64,000 nt of DNA, taken from the NCBI RefSeq assembly GCF_001053185.1, contig NZ_CSTD01000004.1, positions 68,741 through 132,740 of the forward strand, in the 5' to 3' direction. The DNA is from Mycobacterium bohemicum DSM 44277. GTDB taxonomy: Bacteria; Actinomycetota; Actinomycetes; Mycobacteriales; Mycobacteriaceae. The notes beneath the pieces were generated by a model that was given only the letters and a program-made list of their open reading frames with translations, was not told the origin of the DNA and did not search any database. Of this stretch, positions 1 to 11,915 are shown piece by piece (the first letter of the stretch is position 1; each line of letters starts with the position of its first letter). Position numbers and translations under genes: made by a program.

Positions 1-1
1 G

Positions 2-442
2 GCCCAGCGGGCCCGCGACCACGCCGGCCCGCCCGTCGCGTTCCAGCTGTTGTGGTATCCCTCCACGCAGTGGGACCCGACGCTGCCTTCGTTCACCGAG
101 AACGCCACCGCGCCGATCCTGGATGCCAGGGCCGTCGCCGCGTTCTCCCGTTGGTACGCAGGCGAAGTCGACATGTCCAACCCGCCGCCCGGGATGGCGC
201 CCGGCCGGGCGCCGAACCTGGGCGGCCTGCCCCCCGCCTACATCGCCGTCGCCGGCCACGATCCCCTGCGCGACGACGGCATCCGCTATGGCGAACTGCT
301 TGCCGCGGCCGGGGTTCCGGTCGAGGTGCACAATGCCGAGGCGCTGGTCCACGGCTACCTCGGGTACGCCGGCGTGGTGCCCGCGGCCACCGCCGCGGCC
401 GAGCGCGGGCTGGCCGCCCTGCGGGCCGCGCTGCACGGCTGA
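2..442 (+). CDS. alpha/beta hydrolase of the HSL (lipH/lipI) family, C-terminal part only
   Basis: The frame is open from base 2, so this is the 3' end of a gene that begins before the window. The visible 146 residues align with the C-terminal half of the complete esterase at 466-1437: both have a QLLWYP strand, a PSF-EN-APILD segment, a GHDPLRDDG loop carrying the acid residue and a LVHGY motif carrying the catalytic histidine. The HGGG and GDSAGG motifs must lie upstream. The two genes are a tandem pair separated by 23 bp, which suggests a duplication like lipI/lipH of M. tuberculosis (Rv1400c/Rv1399c). Likely role: hydrolysis of short-chain carboxyl esters; the substrate cannot be read from the sequence. 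Confidence 0.85.
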   Translation, partial: AQRARDHAGPPVAFQLLWYPSTQWDPTLPSFTENATAPILDARAVAAFSRWYAGEVDMSNPPPGMAPGRAPNLGGLPPAYIAVAGHDPLRDDGIRYGELLAAAGVPVEVHNAEALVHGYLGYAGVVPAATAAAERGLAALRAALHG

Positions 443-465
443 CGCCGGCGCGTACGGTGAGTCCC

Positions 466-1437
466 ATGACGGAGCAGTCCCCGCAGACCCCAGCCGGGCC
501 GGGCATCGACCCGGTATTCAAATCGCTCCTCGACGCCTTCCCGATGACCTTCACCGCCGCCGACGGCGTCGAGGTCGCCCGCACGAGGCTGAAACTGCTC
601 AAGGCGCCCGAGGAGATGCTTCCCCCGCTGCGGATCGAGAACCGCACGATCAGCCACGGCGAGCTCACCGACATCCCGGTGCGCATCTACTGGCCACCCG
701 CCGCCGACGAGCCCAGGCCGGTGGTGGTCTTCTACCACGGCGGCGGGTTCGCGCTGGGCGACCTGGATACCCACGACCCCGTCGCCCGCTCGCACGCCGT
801 CGGCGCCGACGCCATCGTGGTGTCCGTCGACTACCGGCTGGCCCCCGAGCACCCGTTCCCGGCCGCGGTCCACGACTGCTGGGCCGCGCTGCAGTGGGTG
901 GCCGCCAACGCTGCCGAACTCGGCGGCGACCCGGCCCGCATCGCCGTCGCGGGCGACTCCGCCGGCGGCAACCTGGCCGCGGTGATGGCGCACCTGGCCC
1001 GGGATAACGCCGGACCGGACCTGAGCTTCCAGCTGCTGTGGTACCCGGTCGTCACCGCCGACCTGTCGCTGCCGTCCTTCATCGAGAATGCCAACGCGCC
1101 GATCCTGGACCGCGACGTCATCGACGCGTTCCTGGCCTGGTACCTGCCCGACGTCGACATCACCGACCCCGCGGCGTTGCCCGCCACCCTCGCGCCGGCC
1201 AATGCCGCCGACCATTCGAACCTGCCGCCGGCCTTCATCGGCACCGCCCAGCACGATCCGCTGCGCGACGACGGGGCCCGCTACGCCGAGTTGCTCGACG
1301 CCGCGGGGGTGCCGGTCGAGCTCTGCAACGAGCCCGCGCTGGTGCACGGCTACGTCAGCTTCGCGCTGGTGATCCCCGCCGCCGCCGAGGCCACCGACCG
1401 CGGGCTGGCGGCGCTGCGCAAGGCTCTGCACGGGTAG
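466..1437 (+). CDS. alpha/beta hydrolase, hormone-sensitive-lipase family esterase (lipH/lipI-like)
   Basis: A 323-residue carboxylesterase, the normal length for the family. Visible motifs are the oxyanion-hole HGGG at residues 91-94, the nucleophile elbow GDSAGG at 163-168 with Ser165, the acid in HDPLRDD near Asp264, and His294 in LVHGY. The ATG at 466 is chosen because the residues after it match the family N-terminus; the frame is open further upstream but that part reads as out-of-frame sequence of the preceding esterase. There is no signal peptide, so it is probably cytosolic. It sits between a paralogue and a Baeyer-Villiger-type monooxygenase, a pairing seen in ketone-to-ester-to-alcohol degradation. 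That coupling is inferred. Confidence 0.9.
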   Translation: MTEQSPQTPAGPGIDPVFKSLLDAFPMTFTAADGVEVARTRLKLLKAPEEMLPPLRIENRTISHGELTDIPVRIYWPPAADEPRPVVVFYHGGGFALGDLDTHDPVARSHAVGADAIVVSVDYRLAPEHPFPAAVHDCWAALQWVAANAAELGGDPARIAVAGDSAGGNLAAVMAHLARDNAGPDLSFQLLWYPVVTADLSLPSFIENANAPILDRDVIDAFLAWYLPDVDITDPAALPATLAPANAADHSNLPPAFIGTAQHDPLRDDGARYAELLDAAGVPVELCNEPALVHGYVSFALVIPAAAEATDRGLAALRKALHG

Positions 1438-1443
1438 GCCGCC

Positions 1444-2940
1444 ATGAGCACCGCCCCCGACTACCACACGCTGATCGTCGGTGCCGGATTCTCCGGCATC
1501 GGGGCCGCGATCAGGCTCGACCGGGCGGGGCTGCCGGACTACCTGGTGGTCGAGGCCGGCGACGGGGTCGGCGGGACGTGGCACTGGAACACCTATCCCG
1601 GTATCGCCGTGGACATCCCGTCGTTCTCCTACCAGTTCTCCTTCGAGCAGAGCCCCAACTGGTCGCGGACCTACGCGCCGGGCCGCGAACTGAAGGCCTA
1701 CGCCGAGCATTGCGTCGACAAGTACGGCCTGCGGTCACGAATCCGGTTCAACACCAAGGTGATCACCGCCGAATTCGACGACGAGCACGCCGTGTGGCGG
1801 GTGCGAACCGACCCCGGCGGCGAGGTGACCGCCCGGTTCCTGATCAGCGCGAGCGGTGTGCTCACCGTGCCCAAGCTGCCCGACATCGACGGCGTGGATT
1901 CCTTCGCCGGTGTCACCATGCACACCGCGCGGTGGGACCACACCCGGGACCTGACCGGCAAACGCGTCGCCGTCATCGGCACCGGCGCCTCGGCCGTTCA
2001 GGTCATCCCCGAGATCGCCCCGATTGTCGAGCGGCTCACCGTCTTTCAGCGCACCCCGATCTGGTGTTTCCCGAAGTTCGACCTCCCCCTGCCGGCGCCG
2101 GCGCGCTGGGCGATGCGCATTCCCGGCGGCAAGGCCGTACAGCGGGCGCTCAGCCAGGCGTTCGTCGAGCTGACGTTCCCCATCTCGGCGCACTACTTCA
2201 CGGTCTTCCCGCTCGCCCGCAGGATGGAGTCGGCCGGCCTGGCGTATCTGCGCAAGCAGGTCCACGACCCGGCGGTGCGCGAAAAGCTCACCCCGCGATA
2301 CGCCGTCGGGTGCAAGCGGCCCGGCTTCCACAACGACTACCTGGCCACCTTCAACCGCGACAACGTGGCGCTGGTCACCGAGCCGATCGACAAGATCACG
2401 CCGGGCGCGGTGGCCACCACCGACGGCGAGACGTACGACGTCGACGTGCTGATCCTGGCGACCGGCTTCAAGGTGATGGACACCGACAACGTGCCCACCT
2501 TCGCGGTGACCGGAAGCGGAGGAGTGTCGCTGAGCCGGTTCTGGGACGAGCACCGGCTGCAGGCCTATGAGGGCGTGTCGGTTCCGGGTTTCCCCAATTT
2601 CTTCACGGTGTTCGGGCCGTACGGCTACGTCGGCTCGTCGTACTTCGCGCTCATCGAAACCCAGACCCGACACATCGTGCGGTGCCTCGAGCGGGCCCGG
2701 CACCGGGGCGCGAGCCGCATCGAGGTGACCCGGGAGGCCAACGACCGCTACTTCGCCGAGATGATGCGCAAGCGGCACCGGCAGATCTTCTGGCAGGACA
2801 GCTGCCGGCTGGCCAACAGCTACTACTTCGACAAGAACGGCGACGTGCCGCTGCGGCCCGCGACCACCGTCCAGGCGTACTGGCGCAGTAGGCGATTCGA
2901 TCTCGACGACTACCGGTTCACCGCGCAGCGCTACGCTTGA
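1444..2940 (+). CDS. flavin-containing / Baeyer-Villiger-type monooxygenase (Rv1393c-like)
   Basis: A 498-residue two-dinucleotide-domain flavoprotein. The FAD-binding GxGxxG motif is in VGAGFSGIG near residue 10, the GGTWHWN-YPG signature follows near residue 45, and an NADPH-binding GTGASA motif is near residue 180. Just before that, FAG-x3-H-x3-WD fits the class-B fingerprint FxGxxxHxxxW(P/D). The expected reaction is NADPH- and O2-dependent oxygenation of a ketone or other soft nucleophile. The ATG at 1444 starts 7 bp after the esterase stop, so co-transcription is likely. A Baeyer-Villiger enzyme could supply an ester to the neighbouring esterases, but this is inferred from adjacency. 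A second gene of the same family lies at 19213-20700. Confidence 0.9.
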   Translation: MSTAPDYHTLIVGAGFSGIGAAIRLDRAGLPDYLVVEAGDGVGGTWHWNTYPGIAVDIPSFSYQFSFEQSPNWSRTYAPGRELKAYAEHCVDKYGLRSRIRFNTKVITAEFDDEHAVWRVRTDPGGEVTARFLISASGVLTVPKLPDIDGVDSFAGVTMHTARWDHTRDLTGKRVAVIGTGASAVQVIPEIAPIVERLTVFQRTPIWCFPKFDLPLPAPARWAMRIPGGKAVQRALSQAFVELTFPISAHYFTVFPLARRMESAGLAYLRKQVHDPAVREKLTPRYAVGCKRPGFHNDYLATFNRDNVALVTEPIDKITPGAVATTDGETYDVDVLILATGFKVMDTDNVPTFAVTGSGGVSLSRFWDEHRLQAYEGVSVPGFPNFFTVFGPYGYVGSSYFALIETQTRHIVRCLERARHRGASRIEVTREANDRYFAEMMRKRHRQIFWQDSCRLANSYYFDKNGDVPLRPATTVQAYWRSRRFDLDDYRFTAQRYA

Positions 2941-2943
2941 CGC

Positions 2944-3504
2944 GTGGCCAAGGTCTTTCCCCGCATCGATGAGACGCTACGCGCCTTCATCGGCGAGCAG
3001 GCGGTCTACTTCGTTGCCACCGCCCCGTCGCAGGGAGGCCGAATCAACCTCTCCCCCAAGGGCTATCGCGACACGTTCGCGGTGCTCGACGATCACACCG
3101 TGGCCTACCTCGACCTGTTCGGCAGCGGCGTGGAAACCATCGCGCACCTGCGCGACAACGGCCGCATCACCGTCATGTTCTGCTCGTTCACCCGCAACTC
3201 GCGGATCCTGCGGCTGTTCGGCACCGGGCGGGTCGTCCGTCCCGACGACGCCGAATTCCGGGAATTGCTAGCGCATTTCGAGGACAAGCACGCCGGGGCC
3301 CGCGCCGTCATCGTCATCGACGTCGAACGCATCGCGGACGCCTGCGGGTTCGCGGTTCCCTACTACGAGCTCGTCGACGAACGCCCCGTGCTCGACGCAC
3401 ACCACGCGCAGGCGTCCGACGAGAAGTTCGCCGGCCTCATCGGACGCAACCTTCGCAGCATCGACGGGCTGCCCGGCCTGGAGGCCGATCACCCGCTCCC
3501 CTAG
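2944..3504 (+). CDS. pyridoxamine 5'-phosphate oxidase-like flavin-binding protein
   Basis: A 186-residue protein of the split-barrel PNPOx-like superfamily. The N-terminal part reads like the family's FMN-binding core, with INLSPKG near residue 34 and a strand rich in TVAYLDLFGSG followed by a histidine, then a beta strand ending ITVMFCSF. The GTG start at 2944 lies 3 bp after the monooxygenase stop, so the two are probably translated from one mRNA. Family members bind FMN, F420 or haem, and the sequence alone does not say which. It converges on metK, overlapping its stop by 4 bp. A role as flavin reductase or partner to the monooxygenase is possible but unsupported. Confidence 0.75.
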   Translation: MAKVFPRIDETLRAFIGEQAVYFVATAPSQGGRINLSPKGYRDTFAVLDDHTVAYLDLFGSGVETIAHLRDNGRITVMFCSFTRNSRILRLFGTGRVVRPDDAEFRELLAHFEDKHAGARAVIVIDVERIADACGFAVPYYELVDERPVLDAHHAQASDEKFAGLIGRNLRSIDGLPGLEADHPLP

Positions 3505-4712
3505 ACGGCGCGCCTGAGCTCGTCGACCTTGTCGAGGCGCTCCCACGGCAGGTCGACGTCGGTGCGCCCGAAGTGCCCGTAGGCGGCGGTCTGCGCGTAG
3601 ATCGGGCGCAGCAGGTCCAGGTCCCGGATGATGGCGCCCGGCCGCAGGTCGAACACCTCGGGAACGATCTTCTCGATCTTGACCGGGTCGACGGTCGCGG
3701 TGCCGAAGGTCTCCACGAACAGGCCGACGGGCGCGGCCTTGCCGATCGCGTACGCCACCTGGACCTCCACGCGCTCCGCGAGGCCCGCGGCGACGATGTT
3801 CTTGGCCACCCAGCGCATCGCGTAGGCCGCCGAACGGTCCACCTTGGACGGGTCCTTTCCGGAGAAGGCGCCGCCGCCGTGGCGGGCCCAGCCGCCGTAG
3901 GTGTCGACGATGATCTTGCGGCCGGTCAGGCCCGCGTCGCCCATGGGGCCGCCGAGCACGAACTTGCCGGTCGGGTTGATCAGCAACCGCGTCGACGACG
4001 TGTCCAGCGTGTCGTGCGCCAGGTCGTCGAGGACGGTGTTGAGGACCTTCTCCCGCAGGTCGGGGGTCAGGGTGTTCGCCAGGTCGACGTCGGCGGCGTG
4101 CTGGGTGGAGATGACCACGGTGTCCAGCGCGACGGGGACGTTGTCCTCGTAGGCGATGGTGACCTGGGTCTTGCCGTCGGGGCGCAGGTAGGGCAGCACG
4201 CCGTTCTTGCGGACCTCGGTCAGCCGCCGCGACAGTCGGTGGGCCAGCGCGATGGGCAGGGGCATCAGTTCGGGGGTGTCGTTGATCGCGTAGCCGAACA
4301 TCAGGCCCTGGTCCCCGGCGCCCTGGGCGTCCAGGGGGTCGCCGGTGCCCTCCACGCGGGCCTCGAAGGCCGTGTCGACGCCCTGGGCGATGTCGGGCGA
4401 CTGGGCGCCGATGCCGATGTTCACCCCGCACGACGCGCCGTCGAAACCCTTCTCCGAGGAGTCGTAGCCGATGTCGAGGATCCGCGCGCGCACGGTGTTG
4501 GTGATGTCGGCGAACGCCGCCTTCGCCGTGGTGGTGACCTCGCCGACGACGTGCACCTGGCCGGTGGTCACCAGCGTCTCGACCGCGACGCGCGAGCGCG
4601 GGTCTTCCGCCAGCAGCGAGTCGAGCACCGAGTCGCTGATCGCGTCACAGATCTTGTCGGGATGCCCCTCGGTCACCGACTCACTGGTAAACAGCCGACC
4701 GTTTTCGCTCAC
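3501..4712 (-). CDS. metK: S-adenosylmethionine synthetase
   Basis: A 403-residue MetK that makes S-adenosylmethionine from methionine and ATP in the cytosol. Family signatures are intact: GHPDKICDAISD near residue 16, the GAGDQGLMFGYA loop near residue 130, and GGGAFSGKDPSKVDRS near residue 270 with the phosphate-binding lysines. Translation begins at a GTG (complement of 4710-4712), with a GGAAGGA ribosome-binding site at 4721-4727. It has its own promoter-like element upstream. It is the last gene of the mihF-gmk-rpoZ-coaBC-metK run, an order conserved in mycobacteria. No damage is visible. Confidence 0.98.
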   Translation of the reverse strand: MSENGRLFTSESVTEGHPDKICDAISDSVLDSLLAEDPRSRVAVETLVTTGQVHVVGEVTTTAKAAFADITNTVRARILDIGYDSSEKGFDGASCGVNIGIGAQSPDIAQGVDTAFEARVEGTGDPLDAQGAGDQGLMFGYAINDTPELMPLPIALAHRLSRRLTEVRKNGVLPYLRPDGKTQVTIAYEDNVPVALDTVVISTQHAADVDLANTLTPDLREKVLNTVLDDLAHDTLDTSSTRLLINPTGKFVLGGPMGDAGLTGRKIIVDTYGGWARHGGGAFSGKDPSKVDRSAAYAMRWVAKNIVAAGLAERVEVQVAYAIGKAAPVGLFVETFGTATVDPVKIEKIVPEVFDLRPGAIIRDLDLLRPIYAQTAAYGHFGRTDVDLPWERLDKVDELRRAV

Positions 4713-4745
4713 TGTTTTGATCCTTCCGAATAGTTAGGTAGCCGA

Positions 4746-4751
4746 ATTATA
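4746..4751 (-). promoter_or_regulatory. probable metK promoter, -10 element
   Basis: On the minus strand a perfect TATAAT hexamer lies 33 bp before the metK GTG start. A start site about 7 bp downstream would leave a 5' leader of under 30 nt. The -35 region is weak (roughly CTGATG at the expected spacing), which is usual for mycobacterial housekeeping promoters. The short leader leaves no room for a SAM riboswitch. The match is by eye only. Confidence 0.55.
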
Positions 4752-4809
4752 TCGGTTGGCGGCAGGCCCATCAGCGCCTGACCGGTCACCACAGGAAAAC
4801 CGAACCTTC

Positions 4810-6069
4810 TTAGCCGTCGCCGTGCAGGAACGCGACGATCGCATCAACGATACGACTGGCCATCAGCGTCTTGGAGCCGTGCTGCAGGGCCGACTCCGTG
4901 CCGTCGGAGGCCAGCAGCCAGCCGTCGTTGTTGTCCACCTCGAACGCCCGGCCGTCGCCGACCGCGTTGACGACCAGCAGATCGCAGCCCTTTCGCCGCA
5001 GCTTCGCGCGGGCGTGAAACAGCACGTCGCCGCTGGCGTCGCCGGTCTCGGCGGCGAAACCCACGATGGCCCGCATGTTCGGGAGTTCGCCGTGGCTGCG
5101 CGCCCGCACCACGCCGGCCAGCACGTCGTCGTTGCGCACCAGGTCGATCGACGGCGCCGCGGCCGCGTCGTCGGCGCCCTTTTTGATCTTGGCCGCCGAA
5201 ACCTGGGCGGGGCGGAAGTCGGCGACCGCGGCCGCCATCACCAGCACGTCGGCCGCGGGAGCGTGCTTGGACACCGCGTCGCCGAGTTGCTCGGCCGAGC
5301 TGACCTGAATCACCTCGACGCCGGCGGGGTCGATCAGCCCGGCGGTGTGCCCGGCGATCAGCGTGACCTCGGCGCCGCGCTGGGCGGCGACCCGGGCCAC
5401 GGCATAGCCCTGCTTGCCCGAGCTGCGGTTGCCGATGAACCGCACCGGGTCGATCGGTTCGCGGGTGCCGCCGGCGGTCACCAGCACCTTGCAGCCGGCC
5501 AGGTCGTAGGGCAGCGCGTCGTGCCGCTCCAGCAGCAGGTGGGCCAGCGTGGTGATCTCCTCGGCCTCCGGCAGCCGGCCCGCCCCGCTGTCGGCGCCGG
5601 TGAGCCGCCCGGACGCGGGTTCGAGCACCACCGCTCCGCGGCGGCGCAGGGTGGCGACGTTGTCGACCGTGGCCGGATGCAGCCACATCTCGGTGTGCAT
5701 CGCCGGCGCGAACAGCACCGGGCAGCGGGCCGTGAGCAACGTGGCGGTCAGCAGGTCGTCGGCCCGGCCGGCGACGGCGCGGGCCAGCAAGTCCGCGGTG
5801 GCCGGCGCCACCACGACCAGATCGGCCTGCTGGCCGAGCCGGACGTGCGGCACCTCGGGGACGTCGGAGAAGACGCCGGTGTGCACCGGCTGGCCGGAGA
5901 GCGCCTCGAAGGTGGCGGCGCCGACGAAGCGCAGCGCGGAGTCGGTGGGGATGACGCGGACCTGGTGGCCGGCCTCGGCGAGCTGACGGACGACGGTGCA
6001 CGCCTTGTAGGCGGCGATGCCCCCGGAAACGCCGACGATGACCTGTTTGGCGATCGGCTTACGGTCCAC
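4810..6069 (-). CDS. coaBC: bifunctional phosphopantothenoylcysteine decarboxylase / phosphopantothenate-cysteine ligase
   Basis: A 419-residue CoaBC (Dfp) that adds cysteine to 4'-phosphopantothenate and decarboxylates the product on the route to coenzyme A. The N-terminal CoaC flavoprotein domain shows GVSGGIAAYK near residue 13 and the APAMHTEMW substrate loop near residue 120; the histidine there replaces the Asn of the usual PxMN signature, as in other mycobacteria. The C-terminal CoaB domain shows VTAGGTREPID, NRSSGKQG and AAAVADF, with the KIKK segment after it. It lies between rpoZ and metK on the same strand, 19 bp from rpoZ. Length and motifs are normal. Confidence 0.97.
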   Translation of the reverse strand: MDRKPIAKQVIVGVSGGIAAYKACTVVRQLAEAGHQVRVIPTDSALRFVGAATFEALSGQPVHTGVFSDVPEVPHVRLGQQADLVVVAPATADLLARAVAGRADDLLTATLLTARCPVLFAPAMHTEMWLHPATVDNVATLRRRGAVVLEPASGRLTGADSGAGRLPEAEEITTLAHLLLERHDALPYDLAGCKVLVTAGGTREPIDPVRFIGNRSSGKQGYAVARVAAQRGAEVTLIAGHTAGLIDPAGVEVIQVSSAEQLGDAVSKHAPAADVLVMAAAVADFRPAQVSAAKIKKGADDAAAAPSIDLVRNDDVLAGVVRARSHGELPNMRAIVGFAAETGDASGDVLFHARAKLRRKGCDLLVVNAVGDGRAFEVDNNDGWLLASDGTESALQHGSKTLMASRIVDAIVAFLHGDG

Positions 6070-6088
6070 AGCGCCCGGCCCTGGCCTG

Positions 6089-6415
6089 TTACTCGCCCTC
6101 GGTGTGCTCGAGCAGGTCGGCGTGGATCTCGCGCAGCGCGATCGACAGCGGCTTCTCCTGCAGCCCGGGCTCGACCAGCGGGCCGACGTACTCGAGGATG
6201 CCCTCGCCGAGCTGGTTGTAGTAGTCGTTGATCTGGCGGGCCCGCTTGGCCGCGTAGATCACCAGCGCGTACTTGCTCGAAACGCGGTCCAGCAACTCGT
6301 CGATTGGGGGGTTGGTGATGCCCAGCGGGGTGTCGTAGGCGCCCAATCCACCCGCCGCCGGGTCGAATTGGTCGGAAACGGCGGCCAGCGGCGCGTCGGA
6401 CGGCGAAGTAGTCAC
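6089..6415 (-). CDS. rpoZ: RNA polymerase omega subunit
   Basis: A 108-residue omega subunit that helps fold and assemble beta' into RNA polymerase. The core YDTPLGITNPPIDELLDR and the SSKYALVIYAAKRARQIN helix are diagnostic, followed by an acidic tail ending LLEHTEGE. The GTG at 6415 is preferred over an in-frame TTG at 6424 because a GGAGA ribosome-binding site sits about 9 bp ahead of the GTG and too close to the TTG. Its place between gmk and coaBC is the standard order in actinobacteria. Confidence 0.96.
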   Translation of the reverse strand: MTTSPSDAPLAAVSDQFDPAAGGLGAYDTPLGITNPPIDELLDRVSSKYALVIYAAKRARQINDYYNQLGEGILEYVGPLVEPGLQEKPLSIALREIHADLLEHTEGE

Positions 6416-6524
6416 GTAGGTCAATCTCCTCAGCGGTGAGAGGCGGTTAGAAGCCCTGAAACGGCCAGGAACCGCTAGACACTCGATGCTCGATGTGATT
6501 TTGGCTCCTGGTCTGGCCAGACGG

Positions 6525-7148
6525 TCATGCCGGGCCCGGCGCAGTTACCAGCAAGGATACCAATTCGGCACACGCAGACTCCAATCGACTGTTGACCACC
6601 ACCTCGTCGAAGTCGCCCTGGGCCGCCATTTCCACGCGCGCGGTGTCCAGGCGGCGCCGGATCACCTCGGGTGTCTCGGTGCCCCGGCCGACGAGCCTGG
6701 CCTCGAGGTCCTCCCAGCTGGGCGGCGCCAGGAACACGGTGATCGCCTCGGGCATCGCCTTCTTGACGGCCCTGGCCCCGGCGAGGTCGACCTCGATGAG
6801 CACCGGACGTCCGGCGGCGGTGGCGGCCCGCACCGGCTCGGCCAGGGTCCCCGATCGGTGCAGCCCGCCGTGGATATCGGCCCACTCCAGCAGGGCGCCC
6901 TGGTCGATCAGCTCCTGGAAGCGGGCCGGGGTGACGAAGTGGTAGTCGACGCCGTCGACCTCGCCCGGGCGCGGCGCCCGTGTGGTGGCCGAGACGCTGA
7001 AGTGCAGGTCGGGGATCCGCTCGCGCAGGCACCGGACCACGGTGGACTTGCCGACGGCCGAGGGACCGGACAGCACGACGACGCGCCCCTTGCCGGTTGG
7101 CTCGTGCCGTGTCGCATGCCCGAGGTCCGGTCCCCCGCCGGCGGTCAC
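6525..7148 (-). CDS. gmk: guanylate kinase
   Basis: A 207-residue guanylate kinase (GMP + ATP to GDP + ADP). The P-loop is GPSAVGKST near residue 27; the GMP-binding region follows as SVSATTRAPRPGEVDG with the conserved YHFV strand. The start is a GTG (complement of 7146-7148); the first 20 residues are poorly conserved and an internal start nearer the P-loop is possible. It is followed by rpoZ after a 109-bp gap and preceded by a MIRU-type repeat that fills the spacer to mihF. Confidence 0.96.
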   Translation of the reverse strand: MTAGGGPDLGHATRHEPTGKGRVVVLSGPSAVGKSTVVRCLRERIPDLHFSVSATTRAPRPGEVDGVDYHFVTPARFQELIDQGALLEWADIHGGLHRSGTLAEPVRAATAAGRPVLIEVDLAGARAVKKAMPEAITVFLAPPSWEDLEARLVGRGTETPEVIRRRLDTARVEMAAQGDFDEVVVNSRLESACAELVSLLVTAPGPA

Positions 7149-7183
7149 CGGCGCTCCCTGGTCGGCGCCCCCACAGGCCTTCC

Positions 7184-7315
7184 GGCCTGCATCGTCGTCG
7201 GCGGGTGCCGATTGCCCGACTCCTCCTCAGGCCTGACGGCCTGCATCGTCGTCGGCGAGTGCCGATTGCCCGACTCCTCCTCAGGCCTGACGGCCTGCAT
7301 CGTCGTCGGGCGTTA
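7184..7315 (-). repeat. 54-bp tandem repeat, MIRU-type VNTR, about 2.4 copies
   Basis: The block GGCCTGCATCGTCGTCGG recurs at 7184, 7238 and 7292, an exact 54-bp period with one internal G/A difference between copies. Read on the minus strand each unit contains GACGATGCAGG and TGAGGAGGAG, the hallmarks of mycobacterial interspersed repetitive units. It occupies the mihF-gmk spacer, and the last partial copy runs into the mihF stop codon, as MIRUs often do. Copy number is likely to vary between strains. Confidence 0.85.
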
Positions 7316-7627
7316 GGAGCCGAACTTTTCCAGCAGGGCCTTGCGCTGCCGGTCGCCGAGGCCGCGCAGGCGGCGGGTCGGCGCGATTTCCAGCTCGGTC
7401 ATGATTTCCTGCGCCTTGACCTTGCCCACCTTGGGCAGGGCCTCCAGCAGGGCAGACACCTTCATCTTGCCCAGGACTTCGTCCGTCTCGGCGTCCTTGA
7501 GCACCTGCGTGAGGTTGGTGCCGCCACGCTTCAGCCGGTCCTTGAGCTCTGCTCGTGCACGACGTGCGGCTGCCGCCTTCTCCAAGGCGGCCGCGCGCTG
7601 CTCGTCGGTCAACTGGGGAAGGGCCAC
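7313..7627 (-). CDS. mihF: mycobacterial integration host factor
   Basis: A 104-residue nucleoid-associated DNA-binding protein of the actinobacterial IHF family. The family's conserved C-terminal helix-two-turn-helix region is visible: LLEALPKVGKVKAQEIM near residue 61, then RRLRGLGDRQRKALLEKF. The N-terminal half is a basic helix with KDRLKRGG. The GTG at 7627 is chosen because GGAGGA lies 4 bp upstream of it at 7631-7636; a longer in-frame reading back to 7810 has no comparable site. The first MIRU unit touches its stop codon. Confidence 0.95.
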   Translation of the reverse strand: MALPQLTDEQRAAALEKAAAARRARAELKDRLKRGGTNLTQVLKDAETDEVLGKMKVSALLEALPKVGKVKAQEIMTELEIAPTRRLRGLGDRQRKALLEKFGS

Positions 7628-7770
7628 TATTCCTCCGTCTCTGATCAAACCGAATCGATCGCTGTTGTCTCTGCCTGGTACTTCTGCCAGCGCAGACGAC
7701 CGTACCCACGCTTCGGAACGAAATCTAACCCGCCCCCCTGGTAAAGGCGAACAAATGCCCAGCGTGGGCC

Positions 7771-8561
7771 TCACCCGGCGCCCGCGACGGCGGTCACAGC
7801 GGGGGTGCACCGGCCCCGTCGTCTCGCCCGAGCCGGGATGCTCACCCGAACGCCGATCTCAGCTCTGACCAGCGCTTTTGCCACCGCGGCCGCACGCACG
7901 GCGCCCGGGGCCCGGTCGACAAGGACCGGCCCGCCCAGCGCGCTGACGTCCGGCGGCTCGAAGACCGTCGCCCCGACCACCACACCGACGTAGCCGGCCC
8001 CGGCGGGGGTGGCCGACCGGTTCAGCTGGGCCGCCTGGTCGACGACCATCTGGGCCACCGTGCGCCCGTCGAACGCGGCCCGCTGCACGGTCGCGCCCTC
8101 GGGGTTGGAGGTGGCCGCCAGGACGAACACCCCGGTGTTGTGCGCCGCCGCGGCCTCGAGCAGCGGCCGCAGCGCGCCGAAGCCCAGGTACGGCGAGGCG
8201 GTCACCGCATCGGCGGCCAGGGGCGAGTCGCCGGCCCAGGCCGCGGCGTAGGCGGCCATCGTGGTTCCGATGTCACCGCGCTTGGCGTCGGCCAGCACCA
8301 ACACCCCCGCGGCGCGCAGCGCGGCGATGGTGCGCTCCAGCACCGCGAACCCGGCGGCGCCGTAGGCCTCGAAGAAGGCCACCTGCGGTTTGACGACCGC
8401 GAAGCCCGCGAACGCCTCCACGCAGATGTCACAGAAGGCGGCCAGGCCGTCGGCGGTGGTGGGCAGGCCCCAGGCCTGCAACAGCTGCGGATGCGGGTCG
8501 ATACCCAGGCACAGCGGCCCGCGGCTGCGCTTGGCGGCGGTCAGCCGGTCGCCGAACCCGG

Positions 8562-8565
<4 letters not shown>
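7771..8565 (-). CDS. pyrF: orotidine 5'-phosphate decarboxylase with an aberrant, probably non-functional C-terminus
   Basis: Residues 1-216 are a clear type-2 OMP decarboxylase (last step to UMP): LCLGIDPHP, VVKPQVAFFE, LADAKRGDIG with catalytic Lys95, TASPYLGFG, and VGATVFEPPD. After GGPVLV at residue 216 the family continues with PGVGxQGG, the phosphate-binding loop, and about 60 more residues. Here it is replaced by 48 Arg/Ala-rich residues that resemble no family sequence, and no other frame nearby restores the motif. The break is near 7917. The start overlaps the carB stop by 4 bp (GTGA). M. tuberculosis has a PE/PPE pair between pyrF and mihF; that pair is absent here, so a deletion is a natural explanation. 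Confidence 0.85.

Positions 8566-11914
<3,349 letters not shown>

Positions 11915-11915
<1 letters not shown>

Noticed and set aside
4713..4809. SAM riboswitch ahead of metK
   Set aside because: The -10 element leaves a leader of under 30 nt, too short for any known SAM riboswitch.
4756..6231. A 491-residue plus-strand frame over coaBC
   Set aside because: Same antisense artefact; low-complexity composition, no ribosome-binding site, and coaBC accounts for the DNA.
7184..7315. CRISPR-like repeats
   Set aside because: The 54-bp units are directly tandem with no unique spacers, and they match MIRU signatures. No cas genes are present.
7628..7810. Longer mihF start
   Set aside because: The extension is Arg-rich, and the GTG at 7627 has a strong ribosome-binding site and gives the short form known to be active in mycobacteria.
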